Shown: piece after piece, positions 1 to 8,196 of the stretch | How positions within the stretch are numbered: the stretch's first letter is position 1 | Layout of the letters: each line of letters begins with the position of its first letter | Translations under genes and position numbers: made by a program | Assembly: GCF_023650515.1 (NCBI RefSeq) | Contig: NZ_CP096016.1 | Span: 1,636,001-1,700,000 of the forward strand | Direction: 5' to 3' | Origin: Alkalimarinus coralli | Lineage (GTDB): Bacteria > Pseudomonadota > Gammaproteobacteria > Pseudomonadales > Oleiphilaceae | Length of the DNA stretch: 64,000 nucleotides | The notes under the pieces: generated by a model | What the model was told of the DNA's origin: nothing | Seen by the model: only the letters and a program-made list of their open reading frames with translations | The model's database searches: none

Positions 1-196
1 GGTGATTGTAGCCATGAATTGCGCACCACCATGAAGACATGCCATCAATCAATTCGGTTCCATCTGCCAGCTTAAGTTTGACTCCGTCGGCTGATGTGAC
101 TCGCCACAGAGGGTGATCAGCACCGATGGCGCTATAAGGGTGCCAAATATGATTTTTATCGTAATCAAGTAGCTTATCGCTGGGCGTCTCAGTCAT
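1..196 (-). CDS. bioA: Adenosylmethionine-8-amino-7-oxononanoate aminotransferase, N-terminal part (cut by window edge)
   Basis: The reverse strand encodes about 65 residues beginning [10 protein letters not shown] and running off the window start. The motif HIWHPY near residue 16 and the later [15 protein letters not shown] segment are typical of the N-terminus of BioA, the PLP enzyme that makes 7,8-diaminopelargonate in biotin synthesis, using S-adenosylmethionine as amino donor. The start is taken as the ATG at 196-194, with GGA about 8 bases upstream. In-frame ATGs at 214 and 220 are possible alternatives. Only the N-terminus is visible, so the catalytic lysine cannot be checked. Transcription is divergent from cysC. 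Confidence 0.85.
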   Translation of the reverse strand, partial: MTETPSDKLLDYDKNHIWHPYSAIGADHPLWRVTSADGVKLKLADGTELIDGMSSWWCAIHGYNH

Positions 197-395
197 TTTG
201 GTTCCAGTAAACATGTGCATGTTTGCATAATAAAAAGGAGGCTTATACTAATAGTAATCTTATTATTTAGTCATCTTTACATACTTGTCCTTCTAAACTA
301 TTTTTGAAGTAAGGTAGTTACCTAATAAAAATAACGATCCTTTTCATACTCCATAAACTCTCGGCGTTTCTGTAATCATACTGTTTGTCTAACAG

Positions 396-1001
396 ATGGG
401 TATCGATATGAAACATATTGTATGGCACGACCACCATATATCAAAAGAAGACCGAGCAGAACAGAAAAAACAGAAGCCCTGCCTCATCTGGTTTACCGGG
501 CTAAGCGGCTCGGGTAAATCAACCGTTGCAAATGCGCTGGAACAACAACTCTATATTGATAGCCATCATACTTATCTATTAGATGGAGACAACATCCGCC
601 ATGGTTTGAGTAAAGACTTGGGTTTTTCGGACGAGGACCGTGTCGAAAATATCAGGCGAATCGGCGAAGCGTCAAAACTGTTTGTTGATGCCGGGTTGAT
701 AGTGATGACGGCCTTTATATCCCCTTTTAAAAGCGATAGAGATATCGCTCGTTCGTTAGTTGAAGAAAGTGAGTTTATAGAGATTCACATGAATACACCC
801 CTGGAGGTGTGCGAGCAACGAGACCCTAAAGGGCTGTATAAGAAAGCCAGGGCCGGAATTATTCCACACTTTACCGGGATTGATTCAGAATATGAGGCAC
901 CAGAAAACCCGGAACTCACATTAAATACGGCCGTTTACTCTACCGACGAATGCGTCATAAAGATAATTGATTTTCTAACACGGCATCACTATATTTTTTG
1001 A
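396..1001 (+). CDS. cysC: Adenylyl-sulfate kinase (APS kinase)
   Basis: Phosphorylates adenosine 5'-phosphosulfate to PAPS, the activated sulfate used for assimilation and by sulfotransferases. The 201-residue protein has the P-loop GLSGSGKST at residues 35-43, the DGDNIRHGL segment near 63-71, TAFISPF near 105 and DPKGLYKKARAG further on, all hallmarks of CysC. It is full length for the family. An ATG at 408 (MKHIVWH) is an alternative start with a better spaced GGGT. It overlaps the next gene, an anion permease, so the two are probably co-transcribed. No cysD/cysN sulfate adenylyltransferase is visible here. Its position beside an EPS locus with sulfotransferases suggests PAPS supply for polymer sulfation, which is an inference. 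Confidence 0.95.
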   Translation: MGIDMKHIVWHDHHISKEDRAEQKKQKPCLIWFTGLSGSGKSTVANALEQQLYIDSHHTYLLDGDNIRHGLSKDLGFSDEDRVENIRRIGEASKLFVDAGLIVMTAFISPFKSDRDIARSLVEESEFIEIHMNTPLEVCEQRDPKGLYKKARAGIIPHFTGIDSEYEAPENPELTLNTAVYSTDECVIKIIDFLTRHHYIF

Positions 1002-1009
1002 GCGATGTG

Positions 1010-2734
1010 ATGCCTGTCGAGCAGCTAATCGTAGCCTTAGTCTCTATTCTTTTAATACTCGGGCTTATTTTTACCAAAGTGAACCCTGCTGTACTTTTCA
1101 GCGCAGGTGGACTCTCCTATTTAGTTACAGACCTTATCGAGCTTAAACCTCTACTCAATAGCTATACACACCCTGCACTTGTCACACTGGTACTACTCAT
1201 TATTATCTCTACCGCATTTGAGCGTACCCGCATGATTAGCATGATGGTAAGAAATTGCGTCGGTGAAGGCTTTATTGGGATTTTAAAGGCACTGCTGACG
1301 ACGTCATTACTCTCTGCTTTGCTAAACAATACAGCTGTTGTAAGTGTTTTGATCAGCGGGATCAAAAATAACAGTAAACTGTCTGCTCACCGGCTACTGC
1401 TTCCAATTTCTTACGCGGCCATTATTGGTGGCACATTAACCCTCGTCGGTACTTCGACGAACCTGATTATTAATGGCTTAATGGTGGAGCAAGGCTTGCC
1501 TGGTTTTAATCTGTTTTCATTCTTTGTGCCCAGTCTTATTCTGCTCTGCTTACTCATTCCGCTAGTCGTGCTAACCGCTTACCTCTTTCTGAGTAACGAT
1601 AAAGACGTTATGCGAGATGGCAGGCGCTACTTTGTCGAGGCGAAAGTCAATGATGACTCTCCCCTGATCGGCAAGACGGTACTCGAAAATGGTATGCGAA
1701 ACCTTGAACACCTGTTTCTGATTGAAGTTATCAGGCGGGATCAACTGATTTCACCTGTTTCGCCCAACGAGTTGATTGAAGCGTCCGATATTCTTATTTT
1801 TACCGGTGAAGTAAAGAAGCTTGATGACATTATGCAACTTCCCGGCCTAACACTATTTGATGAATCAATCGAAGTGCTGCAGCGCAATCTTGTCGAGGTT
1901 GTTATTAGCCCAACGGCTAACTTTATTGGCAAGTCAATTAAAGATTGCGATTTTAGAGCCACGTTTGATGCTGCGGTTGTTGCAATCAGACGGGGTGACA
2001 AGCAGTTATCTGGTAAAATGGGCGTACATCGAATTCAACCCGGTGATTCTTTACTGCTTGCCACCGGCCATGACTTCCTGATGCGCAAAAACATATCTCA
2101 AAACTTTTATATACTCTCCAAGAACGGTGTGCCCCCTACTAATGGCTGGAAGATGTGGCTGATGGCTATTGGCTTCCCTGTTGCTATTCTGGTGGGGACA
2201 TTCACTTCTCTGTCGTTACCTGAAAGCTTGCTGCTGTTTTCCATTCTGCTTTTGGTAACCAAGATACTCAAACCGGGTAACGTCAGACGAAGGTTTCCAT
2301 TTCAGCTGATACTCGTAGTAGGGTCTGCACTAGCAATGGCTCAAGTGGCGATATCGACCGGCGCCGTCGCCAAATTAGTCGAGCTTGTATTGCTGGCTGC
2401 GCCCGGGGTAACCGTCTGGGCAGGGTTTGTTGCGGTGTATTTGCTTACGTTAGTTCTGACAGAGCTTATCACCAATAACGCCGCAGCAGCGGTGATGTTT
2501 CCCATTGCGTTGGGGTTTGCTCAAGGGTTTGACGTGTCCGTGCTGCCTTTCATCATGGCAGTTCTTTACGGTGCTAGCGCTAGTTTTCTCTCTCCTTATG
2601 GGTATCAGACCAACCTTATCGTGTATAGCGCTGGCAATTACCGGCTGATTGACTATCTGAAGGTTGGTTTACCTATTTCGGTCGCCTACAGTCTGACTGT
2701 AATCAACATTGTTCCTGAGTTTTTTCCGTTCTAA
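1010..2734 (+). CDS. SLC13/DASS-family anion permease with two RCK_C (TrkA-C) domains, probable sulfate transporter
   Basis: An integral membrane protein of about 574 residues. N-terminal membrane segments (first at about residues 5-35) are followed by a cytoplasmic insert with two TrkA-C-like repeats (about 205-290 and 290-370), then another membrane block up to the C-terminus. The motif GTSTNLIINGL in the first half and the ITNNAAAAVMFPIAL stretch in the second are the paired NT-type motifs of DASS transporters; this architecture is shared with algal and bacterial SAC1-like sulfate transporters. The ATG at 1010 is preferred; a TTG at 998 overlaps the cysC stop. Tight coupling to cysC argues for sulfate as substrate, but the family also carries dicarboxylates and other anions. 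Confidence 0.85.
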   Translation: MPVEQLIVALVSILLILGLIFTKVNPAVLFSAGGLSYLVTDLIELKPLLNSYTHPALVTLVLLIIISTAFERTRMISMMVRNCVGEGFIGILKALLTTSLLSALLNNTAVVSVLISGIKNNSKLSAHRLLLPISYAAIIGGTLTLVGTSTNLIINGLMVEQGLPGFNLFSFFVPSLILLCLLIPLVVLTAYLFLSNDKDVMRDGRRYFVEAKVNDDSPLIGKTVLENGMRNLEHLFLIEVIRRDQLISPVSPNELIEASDILIFTGEVKKLDDIMQLPGLTLFDESIEVLQRNLVEVVISPTANFIGKSIKDCDFRATFDAAVVAIRRGDKQLSGKMGVHRIQPGDSLLLATGHDFLMRKNISQNFYILSKNGVPPTNGWKMWLMAIGFPVAILVGTFTSLSLPESLLLFSILLLVTKILKPGNVRRRFPFQLILVVGSALAMAQVAISTGAVAKLVELVLLAAPGVTVWAGFVAVYLLTLVLTELITNNAAAAVMFPIALGFAQGFDVSVLPFIMAVLYGASASFLSPYGYQTNLIVYSAGNYRLIDYLKVGLPISVAYSLTVINIVPEFFPF

Positions 2735-3090
2735 CGGCACACATTATGACACCGACATTAATTGGTATAACGATAAACTTTCAATTACCTGGTTAAATGC
2801 GCAGGAATCACGAACAATAGCGACCACCTCTATCTCACGCTAAAGCGATAGTATATGAATAGTTAATATGGATACATTAAAAATACAGTGGAGGAACTGC
2901 TGACACTGGTGCGCGTGGCGCACCCTATAGTCGTGCTGAACACCCATCTTTTAAAGGGGTTGCTTGCGTAATGATCCCGGATGCTTCGTAAAATCTGATT
3001 TAATCAGATGTCTCTTAGCTTTCTTCCCTACTGAGCTTCCGTTAGGAAACCATGCAGACTACCCACACTCTTCCCATCTGACAACAGCGT
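2735..3090. other. Intergenic region between convergent genes
   Basis: These 356 bases hold no convincing gene. They contain a GC-rich perfect hairpin at 2908-2924 (7-bp arms, 3-base loop, no T-run) and a second perfect hairpin at 2993-3009 that is better placed to terminate the minus-strand gene. Nothing else is recognised. Confidence 0.6.
2993..3009 (-). terminator. Candidate terminator of the WcaJ-like gene
   Basis: The perfect inverted repeat ATCTGAT-TTA-ATCAGAT lies about 80 bases beyond the stop codon of the minus-strand phosphosugar transferase. On the minus strand it is followed by a short T-stretch (TTTTA if the overlapping T is counted). The stem is AT-rich and weak, so this is a candidate only. 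Confidence 0.4.
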
Positions 3091-4545
3091 CTAGTACGCA
3101 TCATCAGTAAATAATATAAATACAGTCTTAATTAGAATTTTTATATCCAGCCAAATTGACCAGTTGTTTATATAGGCGAAATCGTAGTTGACCCGCTTTT
3201 GCATCTGCGCCACTGTTCGGGTTTCACCTCTGCAGCCATTGGTTTGGGCAAGCCCGGTAATACCCGGTTTGATGCGGTGTCTGGCCAGATAGGCCTCAAT
3301 TTTTTTATGAAAAAAGTAGTTGTGTTCAACCGAATGAGGCCTTGGGCCTACTAGTGCCATACTGCCATTAAGCACATTAAACAACTGTGGAAGCTCATCA
3401 ATACTTGTTCTGCGAATAAAGCGGCCAATCGGCGTGACTCTGGGGTCATTGCGGGTGGCTTGTTTACAACCATCATCCTTATGGAGATACATACTTCGGA
3501 ACTTCCAGACAGTTATCACCTTTCCTTCCCAGCCATGGCGTTTTTGGTTGAAAAATACAGGGCCGGGCGACGTTATTTTGATCAGTAAGGCAACGAGCAG
3601 AAGAAGTGGTGACAAGATAATTAGCGCAATAAACGCAAGCGACCTATCGATCACCTCTTTTGCCAGCGCCTGCACCCCGCCAAGTGGCGACTCAGACAGT
3701 GATATCAGTGGCACGCCGGCAATCTCTTTGACATTCAGATTGAGCAACGTCAAGCCAAAAACATCCGGCGCCCAAATCACATCGATGTTTTTATTAAGAA
3801 GCATAAGGTTGATGGAACTCAGTGCTTGCACATGGTTCATTGGGAGCGCGATATAGACTTTTTTTATTTTATAGCGGTTTATCACCCACGAGAGGTCGTT
3901 AATGTTGCCTAATACAGGCACATCTTTTACGTCCCAGTTCTCATCAGATTCTTTACCATCTTTATCAGTAACACTCCCTTCACCGATAACGCCAACAACA
4001 TGATCTCTAAGCCAAATATTACTATTGATCTTATTCGTAAGGTGGTGCGCAAGATGGCTGGTGCCGATTACAAGCACATGAAGGTCTCCCTCCACCGCAA
4101 TAGCATGTTTCTGATACGCCTTAATGATCGAGGTTGACGCTAAATAGGTTCCGACCTGGGCTGCAAAGGCAAGCGCCGCCCAAAGTAAAAATGTATTCGC
4201 TGAAAAAGATTCTATGCTTTGGGTAATAAACCCAATCACCACGAGCAGGCATAAAACAGACACCCACGCCCTACCAAGTGTAAACAGGCTTTTTAAATGG
4301 CCTATAAAGCAGCGATACACGCCATTTTTTCGATATACCATCCACATCAGGAGCACAGTAATAACTGCTAATAGGCTATGTTCTTTGCTGAACGACTCCC
4401 CTTGGGCAACAACAACGCCATAGAGCACCAGTATCGCAACGGCATTATCAATCAGCACTTGTAGCCACACGAATAACGATATGTGGTCTTGCAATAAACG
4501 CTTTGGACGGGCATCAGAAATAGATAAGGTTTGATCGTAGTACAT
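3091..4545 (-). CDS. Undecaprenyl-phosphate sugar phosphotransferase, WcaJ/EpsB type (EPS initiation)
   Basis: Polyisoprenyl-phosphate hexose-1-phosphate transferase that loads the first sugar on undecaprenyl phosphate. The N-terminal half (about 1-130) has several membrane segments, then a CoA-binding-like Rossmann region (about 155-270), then a membrane segment and the catalytic bacterial sugar transferase domain (about 290-484). That domain carries KFRSMY, the RRTSIDELPQLFNVL helix, LVGPRP and the PGITGLAQ block. At 484 residues it matches full-length WcaJ/EpsB-type enzymes rather than the short catalytic-only forms. ATG at 4545 has AGGAAAGGG upstream. It is divergent from the lipoprotein gene across a large regulatory region. 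The specific sugar (usually glucose or galactose) cannot be read from the sequence. Confidence 0.93.
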   Translation of the reverse strand: MYYDQTLSISDARPKRLLQDHISLFVWLQVLIDNAVAILVLYGVVVAQGESFSKEHSLLAVITVLLMWMVYRKNGVYRCFIGHLKSLFTLGRAWVSVLCLLVVIGFITQSIESFSANTFLLWAALAFAAQVGTYLASTSIIKAYQKHAIAVEGDLHVLVIGTSHLAHHLTNKINSNIWLRDHVVGVIGEGSVTDKDGKESDENWDVKDVPVLGNINDLSWVINRYKIKKVYIALPMNHVQALSSINLMLLNKNIDVIWAPDVFGLTLLNLNVKEIAGVPLISLSESPLGGVQALAKEVIDRSLAFIALIILSPLLLLVALLIKITSPGPVFFNQKRHGWEGKVITVWKFRSMYLHKDDGCKQATRNDPRVTPIGRFIRRTSIDELPQLFNVLNGSMALVGPRPHSVEHNYFFHKKIEAYLARHRIKPGITGLAQTNGCRGETRTVAQMQKRVNYDFAYINNWSIWLDIKILIKTVFILFTDDAY

Positions 4546-4863
4546 ATCCCTTTCCTATCTTCTTTATTTTTATAGAGGGTTTCGCACGACTATTGCGCTT
4601 ACAAATACAGCGTTAAAAAATGACTCAAAATGGTGCGCTCTCCTGGGTCGACCGGGACTATATTAAATATATACTGCGCCTTTTCGTCATTTTTTGCCTT
4701 GTCTTTGTTTCGCTCATAACGCCGTGAAAAACGCTCTCGTTTTTATTAAAACTCCCTACGTTTATGCCTCCCTACGTTACAACTCCTAATGAGTTTTAAC
4801 TCCGTTTAACTATGGTTTGCGTTAGCCTATGCAGCTACGCTATTTCTGTACCAACCAAAGAAA

Positions 4864-4883
4864 ACTGTACATTTTATGATCAA
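4864..4883 (+). repeat. 20-bp EPS-locus motif, copy 1
   Basis: Sequence ACTGTACATTTTATGATCAA. It matches the copy at 5163 at 17 of 20 positions; only the central triplet differs. It also matches a looser copy at 16066 at 16 of 20. It lies about 320 bases upstream of the WcaJ-like start. A regulator binding site is the simplest reading, but the regulator is unknown. Confidence 0.5.
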
Positions 4884-5027
4884 TTATGAGTGTTTGTTGA
4901 AACCTGAAGTCAGCAAAGAGATCAGCAAATATGAACGGTTAGTAAAAAAAATCGTCGCTATCTCTTGTATGTCAGTTCGCTTAATAAAACGATCCTAAGT
5001 TGTTAAATTGTGTAAAAAATGATCTTT

Positions 5028-5043
5028 TGTGACACTCATCACA
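5028..5043. promoter_or_regulatory. Consensus CRP/Vfr binding site
   Basis: TGTGACACTCATCACA is a perfect TGTGA-N6-TCACA palindrome, the consensus of CRP and Vfr, with T-rich flanks. It lies about 480 bases before the WcaJ-like gene and about 250 before the lipoprotein gene, so it could serve either direction. The match is directly visible; occupancy is inferred. Confidence 0.65.
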
Positions 5044-5162
5044 CTTTTATTACTGTTTGATTTCACCCTTTTATAGCTGTAAAAAAAACTGACAATCGCA
5101 GAAAATACCTTCGAATCTATCGCGAATGAGTATATTAATTCACTTTATTAGCGTAAAAAATA

Positions 5163-5182
5163 ACTGTACAAAATATGATCAA
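5163..5182 (+). repeat. 20-bp EPS-locus motif, copy 2
   Basis: Sequence ACTGTACAAAATATGATCAA, about 115 bases before the lipoprotein gene start. It is nearly identical to the copy at 4864 and in the same orientation, which suggests a shared operator or promoter element. Confidence 0.5.
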
Positions 5183-5294
5183 ATCTAAGTGGATTTATAC
5201 AAAAAGTTAACTATCTTTACAGAAAGAGACGGAAGCAGATTTGGCTTGTGGGCTGGACAATTTTTAGGTTCCAAACGTTTTGATGGGTGTAGAA

Positions 5295-6668
5295 ATGAAG
5301 AAAATATTATCTCTCATCTTAGGTGTTAACGTTGCGTTTACAACGGGTTGCGCACTATTTGAGCCCACTGAAGAGTTCGACCCAAATGTTCTGCCGCCCA
5401 GTGCTGCTGGCGGTGTTACAGATGTAACATCGCAAGTTTCAACGTCTGACGACGATGCGGAACAGCGGCCTGACGGCAGAGTAGTGCTTGGTAGCAGTGA
5501 CCTGGAACTAACAACTGACCGGGATATGAAGCAAATCGTTGGCCTTAGGTTTAAGCTCAATGTGCCCCAAGGCAAACAAATACAAGATGCAACCATTCAG
5601 TTTACTGCAGACGAAACCGATACGGTCTCAACATCACTTAAAATTTATGCCGAAGCTTCCGATAATGCACCAATATTCAAGGGGGGCGACAACAATATCA
5701 GCAATCGTAAGAAAACGAGCAACTCAGTAAATTGGACACCACCTGCCTGGAATAATAGAAGCGAGTCAGGATCGGGTCAGCGAACCCCATCCTTGGCAAG
5801 CATTACACAGGAAGTGATTGATAGACCCGGCTGGAAAAGCGGCAACTACATTGTCTATATCATTACGGGCTCAGGAACCCGTACTGCAGAATCATATAAC
5901 GGCAGCACCAGTGGCGCGCCAAAGTTAATGGTAACGTATTCTGATAAAGTGGTTGAGCCCGACCCCACCCCTCCCCCAGAGGAATCTCCTTTAGAGTTTG
6001 GTTATACCGGGAAAGCATACGACCCTTTAGTCAAACCCGTTTATGACCTTGGCTATAGAGATGGTTTTGCGAGTGTAGACTCTGATAAAGATGGGCTGCC
6101 CGATAGCTGGGAGATTGCATACGGGTTAGACCCTTCAAATGCATCAGATTCAGCATCTGACCCCGATCAGGATCTGCTCACTGCGCGAGAAGAGTTTTAT
6201 GCCGCGACCAACCCTAAAGACCCTGACAGTGACGGCGATGGTATGCCCGATGGCTACGAGGTTATTTATTCGCTCAATCCATTAGATTCTGCGGACTCGT
6301 TAACTGATATGGATGGCGATGGATATACCAACCTGGATGAGTATTTAAAGCAGACAGACCCAAGTAACCCGCTTGAGTACCCAGTCATCACCCCCGTTAC
6401 CTACAGTGTTAACGTGGTATGGGAGGCACCCAGCGCAAGAACAGATGGCACGACGCTTTCTGAGGATGAAATAGCCAGTTTCACTATCTATTATGGAACA
6501 TCACAGGGCTCGCTAAGCAATAGTGTGATTGTCGATGATCCAACATTAAGAAGCTATAAATTGGAAATGAATAATTATGGTGACTACTTCTTTACCGTTA
6601 CGGCTACGGACACAAATGGGACTGAGAGTGATCCTTCGGAAGTTGCCAGTATTACGATTGCTCCATAA
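5295..6668 (+). CDS. Surface lipoprotein with DNRLRE/CBM-like, thrombospondin type 3 (Ca2+) and fibronectin III-like domains
   Basis: Starting at ATG 5295, the 457-residue product opens with MKKILSLILGVNVAFTTGC, a lipoprotein signal with cleavage before Cys19. Upstream in-frame TTG 5280 and ATG 5283 are less likely starts. Residues about 55-220 resemble the beta-sandwich DNRLRE/CBM96-type domains of secreted carbohydrate-binding proteins. After a proline-rich linker there are three acidic DxDxDGxxD loops (DSDKDGLPD, DSDGDGMPD, DMDGDGYTN), typical thrombospondin type 3 calcium sites. The C-terminal 90 residues look like a fibronectin III fold ending in TATDTNGTESDPS. A role in binding or anchoring the EPS at the cell surface fits its position, but is inferred. 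The first domain assignment is the weakest. Confidence 0.75.
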   Translation: MKKILSLILGVNVAFTTGCALFEPTEEFDPNVLPPSAAGGVTDVTSQVSTSDDDAEQRPDGRVVLGSSDLELTTDRDMKQIVGLRFKLNVPQGKQIQDATIQFTADETDTVSTSLKIYAEASDNAPIFKGGDNNISNRKKTSNSVNWTPPAWNNRSESGSGQRTPSLASITQEVIDRPGWKSGNYIVYIITGSGTRTAESYNGSTSGAPKLMVTYSDKVVEPDPTPPPEESPLEFGYTGKAYDPLVKPVYDLGYRDGFASVDSDKDGLPDSWEIAYGLDPSNASDSASDPDQDLLTAREEFYAATNPKDPDSDGDGMPDGYEVIYSLNPLDSADSLTDMDGDGYTNLDEYLKQTDPSNPLEYPVITPVTYSVNVVWEAPSARTDGTTLSEDEIASFTIYYGTSQGSLSNSVIVDDPTLRSYKLEMNNYGDYFFTVTATDTNGTESDPSEVASITIAP

Positions 6669-6720
6669 GCAATTGGATGGGCTCTAACTAGTTAGGCTCC
6701 ATAAATATAAAAAAAGGGAA

Positions 6721-6758
6721 AAGCAGCTCTGAATACTGATCCCATTTTAGGGCTGCTT
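6721..6758 (+). terminator. Candidate rho-independent terminator after the lipoprotein gene
   Basis: AAGCAGCTCT at 6721-6730 pairs with AGGGCTGCTT at 6749-6758 (nine Watson-Crick pairs plus one G-T), about 50 bases after the stop codon. It is followed within a few bases by GTTGTTTTTA. The loop is 18 bases, so this is plausible but not ideal. Confidence 0.5.
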
Positions 6759-6882
6759 ACGTTGTTTTTATAACCAACAAACAGCCCCTTCTAAAAAAAT
6801 AATAATGATTAAAAGGCACTCGGAATTATCAGTTTTTGAATCCTCTGTTTGATCAGAATAATTATTCAACGAGGATTAAAAA

Positions 6883-8196
6883 ATGAAAATAAGCGTTATG
6901 GGTTTGGGTTACGTTGGGTCTGTATCAGCAGCTTGCCTTACTCGAAATGGCCACACTGTCATTGGTGTAGATACTAACCAAACCAAAGTTGATTTAATTA
7001 ACAGTGGGTTGACGCCTATAATTGAAAAAGATGTTGGTGAGATCATCAGGTCAAGTGTCAATGATGGCCTACTTTCAGCAACCACCAAAACAACGGATGC
7101 TGTCAGAGACACTGAGCTTTCAATAATCTGCGTCGGCACGCCCAGTATGCTAAATGGTAACCTCGATCTTTCATATGTGCGGCGGGTATGCGAAGAGATT
7201 GGGACGGCACTCCAGGATAAAAAACAATATCACACCGTTGTGGTTCGCAGTACGATGCTGCCCGGATCAATGCGCGATATTGTTATTCCCACCTTGGAAA
7301 ATGCCTCTGGCAAACACGCAGGCAAAGACTTTGGAATATGCATCAACCCCGAGTTTCTTAGAGAAGGGACTGCCATTTATGACTTTTATCACCCTCCTAA
7401 AACGGTCATTGGCTCAAGTGATAAGAAGACCTGTCAAATTGTATCTTCTCTTTATGAAGGGCTTGAGGCGCCATTGATTCAAACAGACCTGGCTACCGCA
7501 GAGATGGTCAAGTATACGGATAATGTTTGGCATGCGCTTAAGATCGGCTTTGCCAATGAGATTGGTTTAATCAGCAAAGCGGTAGGCATTGACGGTCATA
7601 AAGTAATGGATATTTTTTGTAGTGACCGTAAGCTCAACCTATCGTCAAACTATCTTAAACCAGGCTTCGCATTTGGCGGCTCATGCCTGCCAAAGGACGT
7701 GCGAGCCCTCGCCTACAAAAGTAAAAACCTGGATCTCACGCTCCCCATTATCAACTCAATTCTCCATGACAACGAGCGCCATATACGGCGCGGTGTGGAT
7801 ATGATCACGTCTAAAGGACATAGACGAGTGGGCATTTTGGGTATTAGCTTTAAGGCAGGAACTGATGATTTGAGAGAGAGCCCCGTCGTTGAAGTTATCG
7901 AGAGTTTACTGGGAAAGGGGTATGACCTAAAACTCTATGACTACAACGTCAATTTGGCCACCATCAGTGGTGCAAACAAAGATTATATACTCAATAAAAT
8001 CCCACATATCTCTCGACTCATGGTTGACTCCATGGATGAAGTTATGGAGCACGCAGAAACCGTTGTTATCGGCAACAATGCTCAGGAGTTCTGTCAGGTT
8101 CTGGGCAAAACACGGCCAGATCAGGTCGTCGTCGATTTTGTGCGTATATCTGATACTCGAAGCCAAGAGGGTAAGTACGATGGCATCTGCTGGTAA
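6883..8196 (+). CDS. algD: GDP-mannose 6-dehydrogenase (AlgD-like)
   Basis: Oxidises GDP-mannose to GDP-mannuronate with two NAD+, giving the uronic acid precursor for a polymer. The 437-residue protein is the size of AlgD (436). It has the NAD-binding GLGYVG at 7-12, the NPEFLREGTAIYDFYHPPKTVIG-type block at 155-177, Lys210 in EMVKY, and the catalytic Cys268 in FGGSCLPKD; the Lys and Cys numbers coincide with AlgD. A UDP-glucose dehydrogenase is the alternative, but the FYHPPKTVIG block and spacing favour GDP-mannose. AGGATTAAAA precedes the ATG. The stop overlaps the start of the following glycosyltransferase. No alg polymer-synthesis genes are nearby, so alginate itself is not implied. Confidence 0.88.
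   Translation: MKISVMGLGYVGSVSAACLTRNGHTVIGVDTNQTKVDLINSGLTPIIEKDVGEIIRSSVNDGLLSATTKTTDAVRDTELSIICVGTPSMLNGNLDLSYVRRVCEEIGTALQDKKQYHTVVVRSTMLPGSMRDIVIPTLENASGKHAGKDFGICINPEFLREGTAIYDFYHPPKTVIGSSDKKTCQIVSSLYEGLEAPLIQTDLATAEMVKYTDNVWHALKIGFANEIGLISKAVGIDGHKVMDIFCSDRKLNLSSNYLKPGFAFGGSCLPKDVRALAYKSKNLDLTLPIINSILHDNERHIRRGVDMITSKGHRRVGILGISFKAGTDDLRESPVVEVIESLLGKGYDLKLYDYNVNLATISGANKDYILNKIPHISRLMVDSMDEVMEHAETVVIGNNAQEFCQVLGKTRPDQVVVDFVRISDTRSQEGKYDGICW

Larger units (their letters stand above)
4546..5294. promoter_or_regulatory. Large divergent regulatory intergenic region of the EPS locus
   Basis: About 750 AT-rich bases separate the WcaJ-like gene from the lipoprotein gene. No gene is supported. 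The region holds a consensus CRP/Vfr-type palindrome (5028-5043), two copies of a 20-base motif (4864-4883 and 5163-5182), and an 11-base direct repeat CTCCCTACGTT at 4752-4762 and 4768-4778. The unusual length and multiple motifs suggest it is the main control region for this end of the locus. Confidence 0.6.

Noticed and set aside
2908-2924. GGTGCGC-GTG-GCGCACC hairpin as terminator
   Set aside because: A perfect stem, but no T-run on either strand, and it is further from the minus-strand stop codon than the hairpin at 2993.
3434-3856. 140-codon open frame on the plus strand
   Set aside because: Shadow of the WcaJ-like gene, with atypical composition.
7937-8179. N-terminal extension of the GT4 gene
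   Set aside because: It overlaps algD in another frame and lacks any GT4 similarity; ATG 8180 has a good ribosome site.
6883-8196. Reading the locus as an alginate operon from the AlgD-like gene
   Set aside because: No alg8, alg44, algK, algE or algG-type genes accompany it; the rest is a Wzx/Wzy-type locus.
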